Source of the DNA: Streptomyces sp. NRRL S-646
GTDB lineage: Bacteria; Actinomycetota; Actinomycetes; Streptomycetales; Streptomycetaceae
Assembly (NCBI RefSeq): GCF_000720765.1
Contig: NZ_JODC01000003.1
Location: 682,001 to 746,000 of the forward strand
Length of the DNA: 64,000 nucleotides
Reading direction: 5' to 3'
Position numbers and translations under genes: made by a program. Every line of letters starts with the position of its first letter. Position 1 is the stretch's first letter. Positions 9,256 to 18,072 of this stretch are shown piece after piece. The notes below the pieces were generated by a model that did no database searches, was not told where the DNA came from, and saw nothing but the letters and a program-made list of their open reading frames with translations.

Positions 9256-9282
9256 CTCGCGCAGTTCCCCGCGCCCCTAAAG
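9256..9282. repeat. Dispersed Streptomyces intergenic repeat, family B (short inverted copy)
   Basis: CGCAGTTCCCCGCGCCCCTA is the reverse complement of the head of the unit at 588-680. It occupies most of the 72-base space between two co-oriented genes. Confidence 0.55.
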
Positions 9283-9285
9283 GCC

Positions 9286-10899
9286 CTACCGGAACCGGAA
9301 AGCTTTCATCAGCCGGAGGCTGCGGCTCATGAACTGCGCGTACTTCTCGTCGTCCATGCCCAGCGACGGGGCCATCGGGAGCAGGCGCTGCTGGGCGACC
9401 GTCTGGGCCTCCGTGTACTTGAGGATGCCCTCGGAGCCGTGGCGGCGGCCGAGGCCGGAGTCCTTCATGCCGCCCATCGGGGACTGGACGCTGCCATAGG
9501 CGGGGGCGTAGCCCTCGTTGACGTTCACGGTGCCCGTGCGCAGGCGGGAGGCGACCTCGCGGCCGCGGCTGCCGTTCTTCGTCCAGACCGAGGAGTTCAG
9601 GCCGTACGGCGTGGAGTTGGCGTGCTCGATCGCCTCGTCGTCGGTCTTGAAGCGGTAGATCGAGACGACCGGGCCGAAGGTCTCCTCGGTGCAGACCGAC
9701 ATGGGCTCGGTGACGCCGTCGAGGATGGTCGGCTCGAAGAAGTACGGGCCGATGTCCGGGCGGGCGACACCGCCGGCGACGACCTTCGCTCCCTTCGCCA
9801 CGGCCTCCTCGACATGGCGGGTGACCGTCTCCAGCTGGCGTTCGCCGACCAGGGAGCCCATGTCGGCGCCGTATGCGAGGGACGTGCCGAGGCGCATGGC
9901 CTTGGTGCGGGTGGCGAAGCGCTCCAGGAAGGCGTCGGCGATCGACTCGTGGACGTACAGCCGCTCGATGGAGATGCAGAGTTGGCCGGCGGAGGAGAAG
10001 CAGGCGCGGACCGCGCCCGCGGCCGCCTTCTCGATGTCGGCGTCGTCCAGGACCAGCATGGCGTTCTTGCCGCCGAGTTCGAGGGAGACGCCGACCAGGC
10101 GGGCGGCGGCACCCTGGGCGACCTCGCGGCCGGTGCGGGTGGAGCCGGTGAAGGAGACGTAGTCGGCGTGCTTGACGATCTCGGGGCCGACGACCGGGCC
10201 CTCGCCGAGGACGACCTGGAAGACGTCGGCCGGCAGGCCGGCCTCGATGAGCAGGTCGCGGGCCCACAGGGCGGTCAGGCAGGTCTCCGTGTCCGGCTTC
10301 ATGACGACCGCGTTGCCCGCCACGAAAGCCGGGAGCGCGTCGCCGACCGAGAGTTCCAGGGGGTAGTTCCACGGGGCGATCTGGCCGACCACACCGCGCG
10401 GGTGACGGAGTTCGGTCACCTTCGTCAGCGTCGGCATGGCGCCCGCGTGCCGCTTCGGCTTCAGATACGCGGCGGCCCTGCGGCCGTAGTGACGGCTCGC
10501 GACCGCGACGGCCTGGACCTCCTCGTGGGCGTGCAGCCGGGCCTTGCCGGTCTCCAGCTGGATCAGGTCGAGGACCTCGGCCTGGCGGGCGAGGATCAGG
10601 TCGTGGAAGCGGAGGAGGACGGCCGCGCGCTGCCGGACGGGGGTCTGCGCCCAGACCGCCTGTGCCGCGCGGGCCGCCTCGTAGGCCTTGGCGACGTCCG
10701 CGGGCGTGGACTCGGGCAGGTCGGCCAGCTTCTCGCCGGTGAACGGCGTGTGGTTGGCGGTGCGTCCGGAGCCGACCACGCCCTTGGTGAGCTGGGCGAT
10801 CAGCTCGGGGGTGACCACGTCGGCGGCGGTACGGGCGCCTTCGGGGGCGGGGGCGAGAGGGTTCGTGCCGGTCTTGGCCTCGGCATGCGCTTCCGTCAT
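9286..10899 (-). CDS. gabD2: Succinic semialdehyde dehydrogenase (NAD(P)+), aldehyde dehydrogenase family
   Basis: 537 residues. Oxidises succinic semialdehyde to succinate in the GABA shunt. Family marks: cofactor segment GQIAPWNYPLELSVGDALPA, Rossmann FTGSTRTGREVA, general base Glu in SLELGGKNAML, and nucleophile Cys in SSAGQLCISIER, all intact. The sequence is of the GabD2 type found in actinobacteria; other straight-chain aldehydes are possible substrates. The N-terminal 30 residues are an extra low-complexity lead relative to the core. It is transcribed away from the kinase array, and the next gene downstream is the ChoD-like oxidoreductase, 72 bases apart, so co-transcription is likely. 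Confidence 0.88.
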   Translation of the reverse strand: MTEAHAEAKTGTNPLAPAPEGARTAADVVTPELIAQLTKGVVGSGRTANHTPFTGEKLADLPESTPADVAKAYEAARAAQAVWAQTPVRQRAAVLLRFHDLILARQAEVLDLIQLETGKARLHAHEEVQAVAVASRHYGRRAAAYLKPKRHAGAMPTLTKVTELRHPRGVVGQIAPWNYPLELSVGDALPAFVAGNAVVMKPDTETCLTALWARDLLIEAGLPADVFQVVLGEGPVVGPEIVKHADYVSFTGSTRTGREVAQGAAARLVGVSLELGGKNAMLVLDDADIEKAAAGAVRACFSSAGQLCISIERLYVHESIADAFLERFATRTKAMRLGTSLAYGADMGSLVGERQLETVTRHVEEAVAKGAKVVAGGVARPDIGPYFFEPTILDGVTEPMSVCTEETFGPVVSIYRFKTDDEAIEHANSTPYGLNSSVWTKNGSRGREVASRLRTGTVNVNEGYAPAYGSVQSPMGGMKDSGLGRRHGSEGILKYTEAQTVAQQRLLPMAPSLGMDDEKYAQFMSRSLRLMKAFRFR

Positions 10900-11035
10900 G
10901 AGGCGCAGGGTATGACGGCGCGGGGCCTTTGGGTACCCGTCGGTAACGCGGCTTCACGGAGTACACACACGCCGCCAGTGCTCACTGGCAAGGTTTGCGC
11001 TGATCAGGCGTTGTGCGGGGACACCGGGGAGCGGT

Positions 11036-12778
11036 TCAGCTTTTTCCGATCACGAGGCGGTCACGTGCACCCTTGAAGAGGGCGGTGCCCTTCTTCTCGG
11101 CCGGTGTCCCCTTGGGCATGTCCACGCGCAGTTCGTACATGCGTCCGTCGTCGGTGCGGATCACCAGCTGCATCACCCGGGCCGGGCTGCCGTCCAGGCC
11201 GTAGGAGGTGTCGACCTGGACGGCCTCGTAGCCGTGAAAGGTGGTGCGGGTGTACTGGGTACGCGCGTCCCCGCTGTAGCCGTTCCAGACGTTGTGCGCC
11301 TGCTGCGCCTGGGCCATCGGGGAGCGGGGGGCCTTGTCCCACTGGGTGAGGCGGACGGTGACCCTGCCGTCGGGCCCGTCGTACTCGACGAGACGGGGCG
11401 GGCTCGCTGCGCTGCCTTCCCTGGCGGACTCCCGATACCGGCTCGGCAGGGTCAGCACGGCGTTCATGCCCTGCTCCCGGTGCGCGGTCCAGGCGGTGGC
11501 GCTGGGGCTGGGGGCCGCCTCGCGGGCCGGGGCCTCGGTGAGGGTGGCGGTGTGTTCGGTGACGCCTCCGCCGTCGGACTCGTCGAAGTAGGAGGTTCCG
11601 AGCCAGGTGCCGCCGACGAGCAGGGCGGCGAGCGCGGCAAGGGAGGTGCGGCGGCGCAGGAGGGCCCGCTTCGGGGCGGGATCCGGATGGGGGACGCTCG
11701 CGGTCGGGGGTTCGGCGGACGGCTCGGGGTCGGACGACTCGGGGTCGGCGGACGGCCGGGGCCCGGAGGAGGGTGCGGTGTCGGATTCCGGTACGGCCAC
11801 CGGGCCCGCCTCCGGCACAGGGGCCGGCGTGTCCGGCGCGGGCGCCGCCCCCAGCCGTACGGTTCCCACGTCGTCGGCGAACTCCCGCAGTCCCGTCGTG
11901 TCCTGGGCCGCCGCCGCACCGGTCTCGACCTGCGGTACCGGCCAGCCCTCCGCGACGGCCTCCAGCACCGCCCCGGTCTCCTTCGCGCCGGGCCGCAGTT
12001 CCGGGTCCTTCACCAGCAGCCGGGCGATCAGCGGGCCGAGCGGTCCGGCCTGTTTCGGCTCGGGCGCGTCGGAGGCGATGACCGCGGCGAGCGTGGACTC
12101 CACCGTCGTGCGCCGGAACGGGGAGATCCCCTCCACGGCCGCGTACAGCAGCACGCCCAGCGACCACAGGTCGGAGGCGGGACCCGCGCCCCGGCCCGAC
12201 ATCCGCTCGGGTGCGACGAACTCCAGGGAGCCGACGAACTCCCCGCTGACGGTGAGGGATTCCTCGCCCTGGACGTGGGCGATGCCGAAGTCGGTGAGGA
12301 CGACACGGCCGTGGGCGCCGAGGAGGACGTTGGCGGGCTTGACGTCCCGGTGCACGATGCCGACGGCGTGCGCGGCGTCCAGGGCGCCGAGGACGGCGAG
12401 GCCGATACGGGCGGCTTCGGAAGCCTCGACCGGGCCGCGCCGGAGGACTTCGTGGAGGGACTCGCCGCGGATCAACTCCATGACGATCCAGGGCAGTCCG
12501 TCCTCCTCGACCACCACGTCATGGATGGAGACGGCGGCCGGGTGGTCGACGCGGGCGGCGGCGCGGGCCTCGCGGTAGAGGCGGTGGGCGGCCCGCCGGC
12601 GGTGCTCGTCCTCCGGGTCGCCGGGCAGCCGCGGCTGCTTGACGGCGACGTCCCGCTCCACGAGTTCGTCGTACGCCTGCCAGACGGTGCCCATCCCGCC
12701 GGAGCCGATGCGCTCGGTCAGCCGGTAGCGCCCGCCGAGCAGCCGACCTTCGCGCGTCCGTTCGCCGCCTGCACTCAT
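11036..12778 (-). CDS. Receptor-type Ser/Thr protein kinase (array member 1)
   Basis: 580 residues. Kinase domain: glycine loop GSGGMG (25-30), VAVK with catalytic Lys47, HRDVKPANVLL with Asp145, DFG at 163-165, and SLEFVAPER; all catalytic residues are present. A Pro/Ser/Glu-rich linker of about 110 residues leads to one transmembrane helix (LAALAALLVGGTWLG, about 385), then an external domain of about 170 residues (ALTLPSRY-like start, ending RDRLVIGKS). The external part shares a general plan with the other array members: a beta-strand domain with a conserved tryptophan and a late aromatic strand. Five further kinase-like genes follow on the same strand but are separated from this one by the hydrolase/AraC pair. 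The ligand is unknown. Confidence 0.93.
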   Translation of the reverse strand: MSAGGERTREGRLLGGRYRLTERIGSGGMGTVWQAYDELVERDVAVKQPRLPGDPEDEHRRRAAHRLYREARAAARVDHPAAVSIHDVVVEEDGLPWIVMELIRGESLHEVLRRGPVEASEAARIGLAVLGALDAAHAVGIVHRDVKPANVLLGAHGRVVLTDFGIAHVQGEESLTVSGEFVGSLEFVAPERMSGRGAGPASDLWSLGVLLYAAVEGISPFRRTTVESTLAAVIASDAPEPKQAGPLGPLIARLLVKDPELRPGAKETGAVLEAVAEGWPVPQVETGAAAAQDTTGLREFADDVGTVRLGAAPAPDTPAPVPEAGPVAVPESDTAPSSGPRPSADPESSDPEPSAEPPTASVPHPDPAPKRALLRRRTSLAALAALLVGGTWLGTSYFDESDGGGVTEHTATLTEAPAREAAPSPSATAWTAHREQGMNAVLTLPSRYRESAREGSAASPPRLVEYDGPDGRVTVRLTQWDKAPRSPMAQAQQAHNVWNGYSGDARTQYTRTTFHGYEAVQVDTSYGLDGSPARVMQLVIRTDDGRMYELRVDMPKGTPAEKKGTALFKGARDRLVIGKS

Positions 12779-12827
12779 GCCCCATGAGTACCTTGCGGAA
12801 CGGGGACTTGTCGACGCGGGGCCTGAG

Positions 12828-13730
12828 TTACGGAATCCAGGGGGCGAAGGCGAGCGTGTCGCCCCGCCGCCGCACCTCCACGGCCCCCGATCCGCCGAAG
12901 TGCGCCGGGATCAGCAACTCACCTTCGTCCACGGCGCGTTCGAGCACCCGGCGGCGGCTGATGGCCGCCTGCCCGGGGTCCAGGCAGAAGCAGCTGCTGC
13001 ACTCGGGGTGCAGGATCTGAACCGGGCTGTGCAGCAAGTCCCCTGCGAACACCGCCCGTTCACCGCGCGAGGCGACGCGCAGGACGGACGAGCCGGGGGT
13101 GTGGCCGGGGGCGGTCTCCAGGGTGAGGTGCTCGTCGATGCGGTGTTCGCCGTCCCACAGCACGGCCTGCCCGGACCGGTGCACGGGCGCGACGCTGTCC
13201 TCGTGGATCAGCCGGTCGTCCGGGCGTACGCCGCCGCCGTATCCGCCGTCGGGGCCGAAGTGGTGGTCGTCGGCGGCCGGGAGGAGGTAGTCGGCGTTCG
13301 GGAAGGTGGGCACCCAACTGCCGTTCACGTCATGGGTGTTCCAGCCGACGTGGTCGCCGTGGATGTGGGTGTTGACGACGACGTCGACGTCCTGAGGCCG
13401 CACTCCGGCCTGCGCCAGGCGGTCCGGGAAGTCGCCCCGCCGCTGATGGAAGAGGGCGTTGCCGGGCCGCTCGCGGCCGTTGCCCACCCCGGTGTCGACG
13501 AGGACGGTGCGGCCGCCGCTGCGGACCACCCAGGTCTGCAGCGCGACCACGGCACGGTCACTGCCGGGCTCCCAGTGGTCAGGGACGAGCGCCTCCCGGT
13601 TGTCCTGCCACACCTCGGCGCCGACGCCCGGAACGAGGTCCCGGGCCGGGGCGTAGGGCGCCCGCCACTCGACGACCCGGAGCACCTCGACGTCACCGAT
13701 CATGAAACTCTGCACGTTCTCATCAGCCAT
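12828..13730 (-). CDS. MBL-fold metallo-hydrolase
   Basis: 300 residues with the zinc-binding motif THIHGDHVGWN (HxHxDH, about 113-123), a further metal His in ETAPGHTPGSS, Asp in VFAGDLLHSP, and the last His in LIPAHFGGSG, so a complete dinuclear metal site. The fold covers lactonases, phosphodiesterases and beta-lactamases; the general look (quorum-quenching lactonase-like, about 300 residues, long N-terminus) does not decide the substrate. The open frame extends far upstream but that part is antisense to the AraC gene; the ATG at 13730 (MADENVQSF) gives the family length. It is divergent from the AraC-type regulator 72 bases away, which probably controls it. Confidence 0.88.
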   Translation of the reverse strand: MADENVQSFMIGDVEVLRVVEWRAPYAPARDLVPGVGAEVWQDNREALVPDHWEPGSDRAVVALQTWVVRSGGRTVLVDTGVGNGRERPGNALFHQRRGDFPDRLAQAGVRPQDVDVVVNTHIHGDHVGWNTHDVNGSWVPTFPNADYLLPAADDHHFGPDGGYGGGVRPDDRLIHEDSVAPVHRSGQAVLWDGEHRIDEHLTLETAPGHTPGSSVLRVASRGERAVFAGDLLHSPVQILHPECSSCFCLDPGQAAISRRRVLERAVDEGELLIPAHFGGSGAVEVRRRGDTLAFAPWIP

Positions 13731-13802
13731 GACAGGAACCCTAGAAGCGCTGCGGTGAGCATTCCAATGCCCGTCCGGCTCATTCGGATACGCTTGCGTC
13801 TC

Positions 13803-14705
13803 ATGGACGTGGTGAGTGACGCGATCTCCGCCGTACGCATCGGGCAGCCCTCCTCGAACCGGCTGCGGGTCGCCGGCACCTGGTGCACGCGGCTCGCCCC
13901 GTACGAGGGCGCGGGGTTCCACGTGGTCCTCGCGGGCGGCTGCTGGCTGCTGCCCGACGGGGGCGGCGAGCCGGTGACGCTGGGCGCGGGGGACGTCGTA
14001 CTGCTGCCGCACGGGGCGGGGCATGTGCTGGCGGACGCACCCGGCGATACGACGCGGGCCGTGCCGTTCGAGGAGATGAGACCGCCGGCGGGGGCGCCGG
14101 GCGGGCGTGAGGTGGAGTTGCTGTGCGGCAAGTACCGCCTCGACCGCAGCCGGGTGCACCCGCTGCTGGCGGAGCTGCCACAGGTCGTCCATCTGCCGAA
14201 CCGGGTCGGCTCCCATCCCGAGCTGCGCGCTGCCGTGGACCTGCTGGCCCGCGAGCTCGACGAGCGCCGCCCGGGTTCCTGCCTGGCCCTGCCGAGCCTG
14301 CTCGACCTGCTGCTGATCTACATGGTGCGGGCGTGGACGACGGAGGCCGACACGGCGGCGGGCGCCTGGCCGGCCGTACTCAGCGACCCGGTGACGACGG
14401 CCGCCCTCCGCGCCCTGCACTCGGACCCGGCCGCCCCCTGGACCAACGACCGGCTGGCCGCCGAGGCGGGCGTCTCCCGTGCGACGCTGGCCCGCCGGTT
14501 CACCGCCCTGGTCGGCCGCCCGCCCATGGCGTATCTGACCTGGTGGCGGCTGACCCGCACGGCCACGCTCCTGCGCGACACCGACGCCCCGCTGGCCTCG
14601 GTGGCCCGTTCGGCCGGGTACAGCAGCCCGTACGCCCTGTCGCACGCGTTCAGCAGGGAGTTCGGGGTGACTCCGGGGAGGTATCGCGCGGAGGTGCGGC
14701 GCTGA
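13803..14705 (+). CDS. AraC-family transcriptional regulator (cupin sensor type)
   Basis: 300 residues. The N-terminal 180 are the AraC-type cupin domain (HVVLAGGCWLLPDGG, GAGDVVLLPHGAGH), which usually binds a small ligand. The C-terminal pair of helix-turn-helix motifs is clear: WTNDRLAAEAGVSRATLARR (first) and LASVARSAGYSSPYALSHAF (second), ending EFGVTPGRYR as normal. It faces the metallo-hydrolase across a 72-base promoter region, the usual layout for a local regulator. The pair interrupts the kinase array. Confidence 0.9.
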   Translation: MDVVSDAISAVRIGQPSSNRLRVAGTWCTRLAPYEGAGFHVVLAGGCWLLPDGGGEPVTLGAGDVVLLPHGAGHVLADAPGDTTRAVPFEEMRPPAGAPGGREVELLCGKYRLDRSRVHPLLAELPQVVHLPNRVGSHPELRAAVDLLARELDERRPGSCLALPSLLDLLLIYMVRAWTTEADTAAGAWPAVLSDPVTTAALRALHSDPAAPWTNDRLAAEAGVSRATLARRFTALVGRPPMAYLTWWRLTRTATLLRDTDAPLASVARSAGYSSPYALSHAFSREFGVTPGRYRAEVRR

Positions 14706-14712
14706 CGGCGGG

Positions 14713-16287
14713 TCAGAGTTTGTCGACGTCGAGATTCGCGATCGCCGCCTGCGCCACCTCGCGTCCGCGCGCGGTGAAGTCGCCCTTGCCCGGATAGCTC
14801 ACGATCAGCTTGTACAGGTCGCCGGCCGAGGACTTGTAGTAGAAGATCCGCACCTCGCGAGGGAGCGGGTGCTGGCTGTCGTCGGTCTTGTACGCCACCG
14901 TGTTCTCGGCGGACGGTTTGTCCCTGTATGTCGTCAGCCTGGTCTTCGTCTTCGTCTGCGGACCGGCGGGCATGTTCAGCTCGTACGCGCCGCTCTGCTT
15001 GAACGTGCCGTTGTCGTCGTACATCTGGGCGGCCGCGGAGTCCTTGATGGTGCCGCCGGTGTCCTCGGACTTCTTCTGGAGGCTCAGGGTGATCCCGATC
15101 GCGCCGCTCAGGTCGCTGTACGTGACCCAGTGGTTCTTGTCGGTCTTCCGGTCGGGCAGCTGCCGCTCGTAGCCATCCGGTACCGCCAGCGTCGCGGCCA
15201 CGTCGCTCTCGTGGTGGGTCTTCCAGCCGTCGGGCAACGGCCCCGCGAAGGGATTCGCGATCACCAGGTACGCCGCCACGGCCGCCACGAGGACGCCCGC
15301 GCCGGCCCCGAACCACGCCTTGCGGCCGAACCGGAGCCCCCGGGTGACGATCCGTCCGGGCTGCGTGGGCTGCAAGGGCGCCGCGACCGGCGGGTTCGCG
15401 GTCTGTTCCAGCAGCGCCCGGACCTGGGCGGCGTTCGGACGTCTCGCCGGGTCCTTCTGCAGCAGGCCCGTGATCAGCTCGGCCAGCGGTCCCGACGCCG
15501 AAGCGGGCGGCGCCGGCGTGGCGTTGAGGACCGACTGGAGGGTGGCCGGCGTGTTGCTGCGGCGAAAGGGTGAGACGCCCTCCGTGGCCGCGTAGAGGAC
15601 CACGCCGAGGGACCAGAGATCGGAGGCCGGGCCGGGGCGCTGGCCCAGGACCCGTTCCGGGGCGATGAATTCGGGCGAGCCGACGAAGCCACCCGTGTCC
15701 GTCAGGCTGGTCTCGCCCTCGATCTGGGCGATGCCGAAGTCGGTCAGGACGACACGGTCGTGGCGGCCGAGGAGCACGTTGTCCGGTTTCACGTCGCGAT
15801 GCAGGATGCCCGCGGCGTGCGCGGCCTCCAGCGCGCCGAGCACCTCCAGGCCGATCCTGGCGGCCTCGCGGGCGTCCAGCGTGCCCTCCTGCAGGGCGCT
15901 GCCGAGCGAACGGCCCCGCACGAGTTCCATCACGATCCACGGCCGGCCGTCGACCACCGCCACATCGTGGACACTGACCACCGCCGGGTGGTCGAGACGG
16001 GCCGCGGCGCGGGCCTCGCGGCGCATCCGCTCGAAGACGTTGGCGCGTTCACGTTCGGGAAGATGGTCCGGGACGCGGGGCTCCTTGACGGCCACCTCGC
16101 GGTCGACGGTCTCGTCCTTGGCTCGCCACACCGTGCCCATGCCACCGTGCCCGAGCTTCGCCAGCAGCCGGTAGCGGCCCGCGATGAGCCGACCGGCGCC
16201 GGGCTCCGACTGCCGAGGTCTGGGAGGTTGCAGAACAAAACTCGTCGTGTCGTCGGACTCGTGGCCGACTCCCCCGCTGCTGCTCAT
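14713..16287 (-). CDS. Receptor-type Ser/Thr protein kinase (array member 2)
   Basis: 524 residues from the ATG at 16287 (MSSSGGVGH); the open frame reaches 16344 but the extra 19 residues are not kinase-like. Intact motifs: GHGGMG, VAVKEPR, HRDVKPDNVLLG, DFGIAQIEGE and SPEFIAPER. The linker is short (about 40 residues), then a transmembrane helix AGVLVAAVAAYLVIANPF. The external domain begins PLPDGWKTHHESDVAATLAV and shows the same DGW / aromatic-strand scheme as its neighbours. The stop lies 7 bases from the convergent AraC gene stop. Confidence 0.93.
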   Translation of the reverse strand: MSSSGGVGHESDDTTSFVLQPPRPRQSEPGAGRLIAGRYRLLAKLGHGGMGTVWRAKDETVDREVAVKEPRVPDHLPERERANVFERMRREARAAARLDHPAVVSVHDVAVVDGRPWIVMELVRGRSLGSALQEGTLDAREAARIGLEVLGALEAAHAAGILHRDVKPDNVLLGRHDRVVLTDFGIAQIEGETSLTDTGGFVGSPEFIAPERVLGQRPGPASDLWSLGVVLYAATEGVSPFRRSNTPATLQSVLNATPAPPASASGPLAELITGLLQKDPARRPNAAQVRALLEQTANPPVAAPLQPTQPGRIVTRGLRFGRKAWFGAGAGVLVAAVAAYLVIANPFAGPLPDGWKTHHESDVAATLAVPDGYERQLPDRKTDKNHWVTYSDLSGAIGITLSLQKKSEDTGGTIKDSAAAQMYDDNGTFKQSGAYELNMPAGPQTKTKTRLTTYRDKPSAENTVAYKTDDSQHPLPREVRIFYYKSSAGDLYKLIVSYPGKGDFTARGREVAQAAIANLDVDKL

Positions 16288-16383
16288 GGACCATCCATAT
16301 CGCGCCAGACGCTCACTCATCCAGCGTTGGCGCATTCCGGTCACACACCCGTGACGTACCCCCGAGCGATCCCGACCTGCACC

Positions 16384-18000
16384 TCACCCGGCCACGAACG
16401 TGTCCACCGCGACGTCGAAGTACTCCTTCGCCTCCCGCACCTTGCCGACCGGCGCCGACACCCACACGTCGTACATCCGGCCGCCCTCCTCCCAGCACAG
16501 GTCGTACGTGTGCCGGGGCCCCTCGGCCGTGCTGAAGCCGTTCCAGGTGAACTCCCAGAGGGCGGCGGGGTGTCCGTGCCGTGTGGTCGAGGTGACCCGG
16601 CCGTCGTGGTAGCCGGGGTTGGTGTCGGAGCCCTTGGCGGCGGCGCGCCGCATCACCGCGAGCGGGCCGCCCGGGGCGGGGTCGGTGGCCTTGATGCCGA
16701 GCCGGAAGGTTTCTCCCGACGACAGGTAGAAGACGCGCTCGCCCTGCGGTGTGCGGGTGAAGTCCTCCGGTACGGCGAGGGAGAAGCCGGCCGGGTCGTC
16801 GGCGACGCGGTAGCCGGAGGGGGCGGAGGGGAGGGTCGCGGTGACGGGAGGCTTGGGCGGCGTGTGCGAGGGGCTGGGTGTCCTGGAGGGGGGTGACGGC
16901 GACGCGCTCACCGAAGTCCGCGGCGCCGAACTCGTCGGCGTACCACCGCCCCCTTCGCCGCCGCGGTTCATGAGCAGCGCCGCCGCCGAGACCCCCGCCC
17001 CGGCCATCGCTGCGACCAGCAGTGCGGCCACCAGCACGCCCCGGGTGGAGCGCCTGGTCTCCACCGTGGGCGACGGCGAAGGCGACGGCATGGGCAGCGG
17101 CGCGGGCGGGCGGGGGACGTCCCGCTCGGTCGGTGTGTAGCCGGGGGGCAGGGCCGGGGTGTGGCCGGTGTCGCGGTAGGCGCGCAGCATCCGCTCGGCC
17201 TGCGCCGCGTCCAGCCGGCGGTCGGGATCGCGCTCCAGCAGGCCCAGGACGACGGGCAGGAGCGGCTCGGCCTGCGCGGGCGGCCGTATCTCGTCGAAGA
17301 CGACCGCATGCAGGATGCCGCCGAGCGAGTCGCGCCGGAACGGGGACTCGCCGCTCAGCGCGGTGCACAGCAGCGCGCCCAGCGACCACAGGTCGGACTC
17401 GGGGCCGGTCCTGGCCCCGGACATCCGCTCCGGCGCGGTGTACTCGGGCGAGCCGACGAAGGAGCCGGTCTCGGTGAGCGTGGTGGCGCCCGCGACCTGG
17501 GCGATGCCGAAGTCGGTGAGGACGACCCGGTCCGTGCCGGACTCCAGCAGGACGTTGGCCGGCTTGATGTCGCGGTGCAGCACCCCGGCCTCGTGCGCCG
17601 TGCGCAGCGCGCTCAGCAGGGCGGCCCCGATCCGGGCGGCCTCGGCGGGGGCGATCGGTCCGCGTTGGGAGATGCGGTCGGCGAGGGAGCCGCCGTCGAT
17701 CAACTCCATGACGATGTAAGGGCGTTCGTCGTGCTCGACGACGTCGTGGACGACGATGATGTGCGGGTGGCGCAACTGGGCCACCGCCCGCGCCTCGCGC
17801 AGGGTGCGGTCGCGCTGCCGCCTGGTCTCCTCCGCGGAGAGCGTCTCGTCGAGGTCGAGGGGGAGTTCCTTGACCGCCACCTGCCTGCCGAGCAGCTCGT
17901 CGGTCGCCCGCCACACCACGCCCATGCCACCGCGCCCGAGTCTCGCCTCAAGCCGGTAACGGCCCGCTATGACACGGACGCCTTCCCCCTCGGTCCCCAT
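16384..18000 (-). CDS. Receptor-type Ser/Thr protein kinase (array member 3)
   Basis: 538 residues from the ATG at 18000 (MGTEGEGV); in-frame ATGs at 18009 and 18012 are alternatives. Kinase motifs complete: GRGGMG, VAVKELPLD, HRDIKPANVLLE, DFGIAQVAGA and SPEYTAPER. A Pro/Ser linker, one transmembrane helix (GVLVAALLVAAMAGAGVSAA, about 315-335), a second low-complexity stretch, and then an external domain of about 140 residues (GYRVADDPAGFSLAVPEDFT through WNGFSTAEGPR). That DPAGFSLAVPEDF start closely parallels DPWGFTVYLPKGW in member 4 and DPEGFRIAVAKGW in the pseudokinase. Confidence 0.93.
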   Translation of the reverse strand: MGTEGEGVRVIAGRYRLEARLGRGGMGVVWRATDELLGRQVAVKELPLDLDETLSAEETRRQRDRTLREARAVAQLRHPHIIVVHDVVEHDERPYIVMELIDGGSLADRISQRGPIAPAEAARIGAALLSALRTAHEAGVLHRDIKPANVLLESGTDRVVLTDFGIAQVAGATTLTETGSFVGSPEYTAPERMSGARTGPESDLWSLGALLCTALSGESPFRRDSLGGILHAVVFDEIRPPAQAEPLLPVVLGLLERDPDRRLDAAQAERMLRAYRDTGHTPALPPGYTPTERDVPRPPAPLPMPSPSPSPTVETRRSTRGVLVAALLVAAMAGAGVSAAALLMNRGGEGGGGTPTSSAPRTSVSASPSPPSRTPSPSHTPPKPPVTATLPSAPSGYRVADDPAGFSLAVPEDFTRTPQGERVFYLSSGETFRLGIKATDPAPGGPLAVMRRAAAKGSDTNPGYHDGRVTSTTRHGHPAALWEFTWNGFSTAEGPRHTYDLCWEEGGRMYDVWVSAPVGKVREAKEYFDVAVDTFVAG

Positions 18001-18072
18001 GCGCCCCATCATGCCGCACCGGACGGACCTGCTCCGGGGTGGCGACCGGCCAACCCCCGTCCGGCCCAACGG

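Noticed and set aside
7423-11076. 1217-codon plus-strand open frame
   Set aside because: Antisense to the ChoD-like oxidoreductase and the semialdehyde dehydrogenase, which have complete family motifs.
13731-14645. N-terminal extension of the metallo-hydrolase frame
   Set aside because: It is antisense to the AraC gene and would add about 300 residues foreign to the family.
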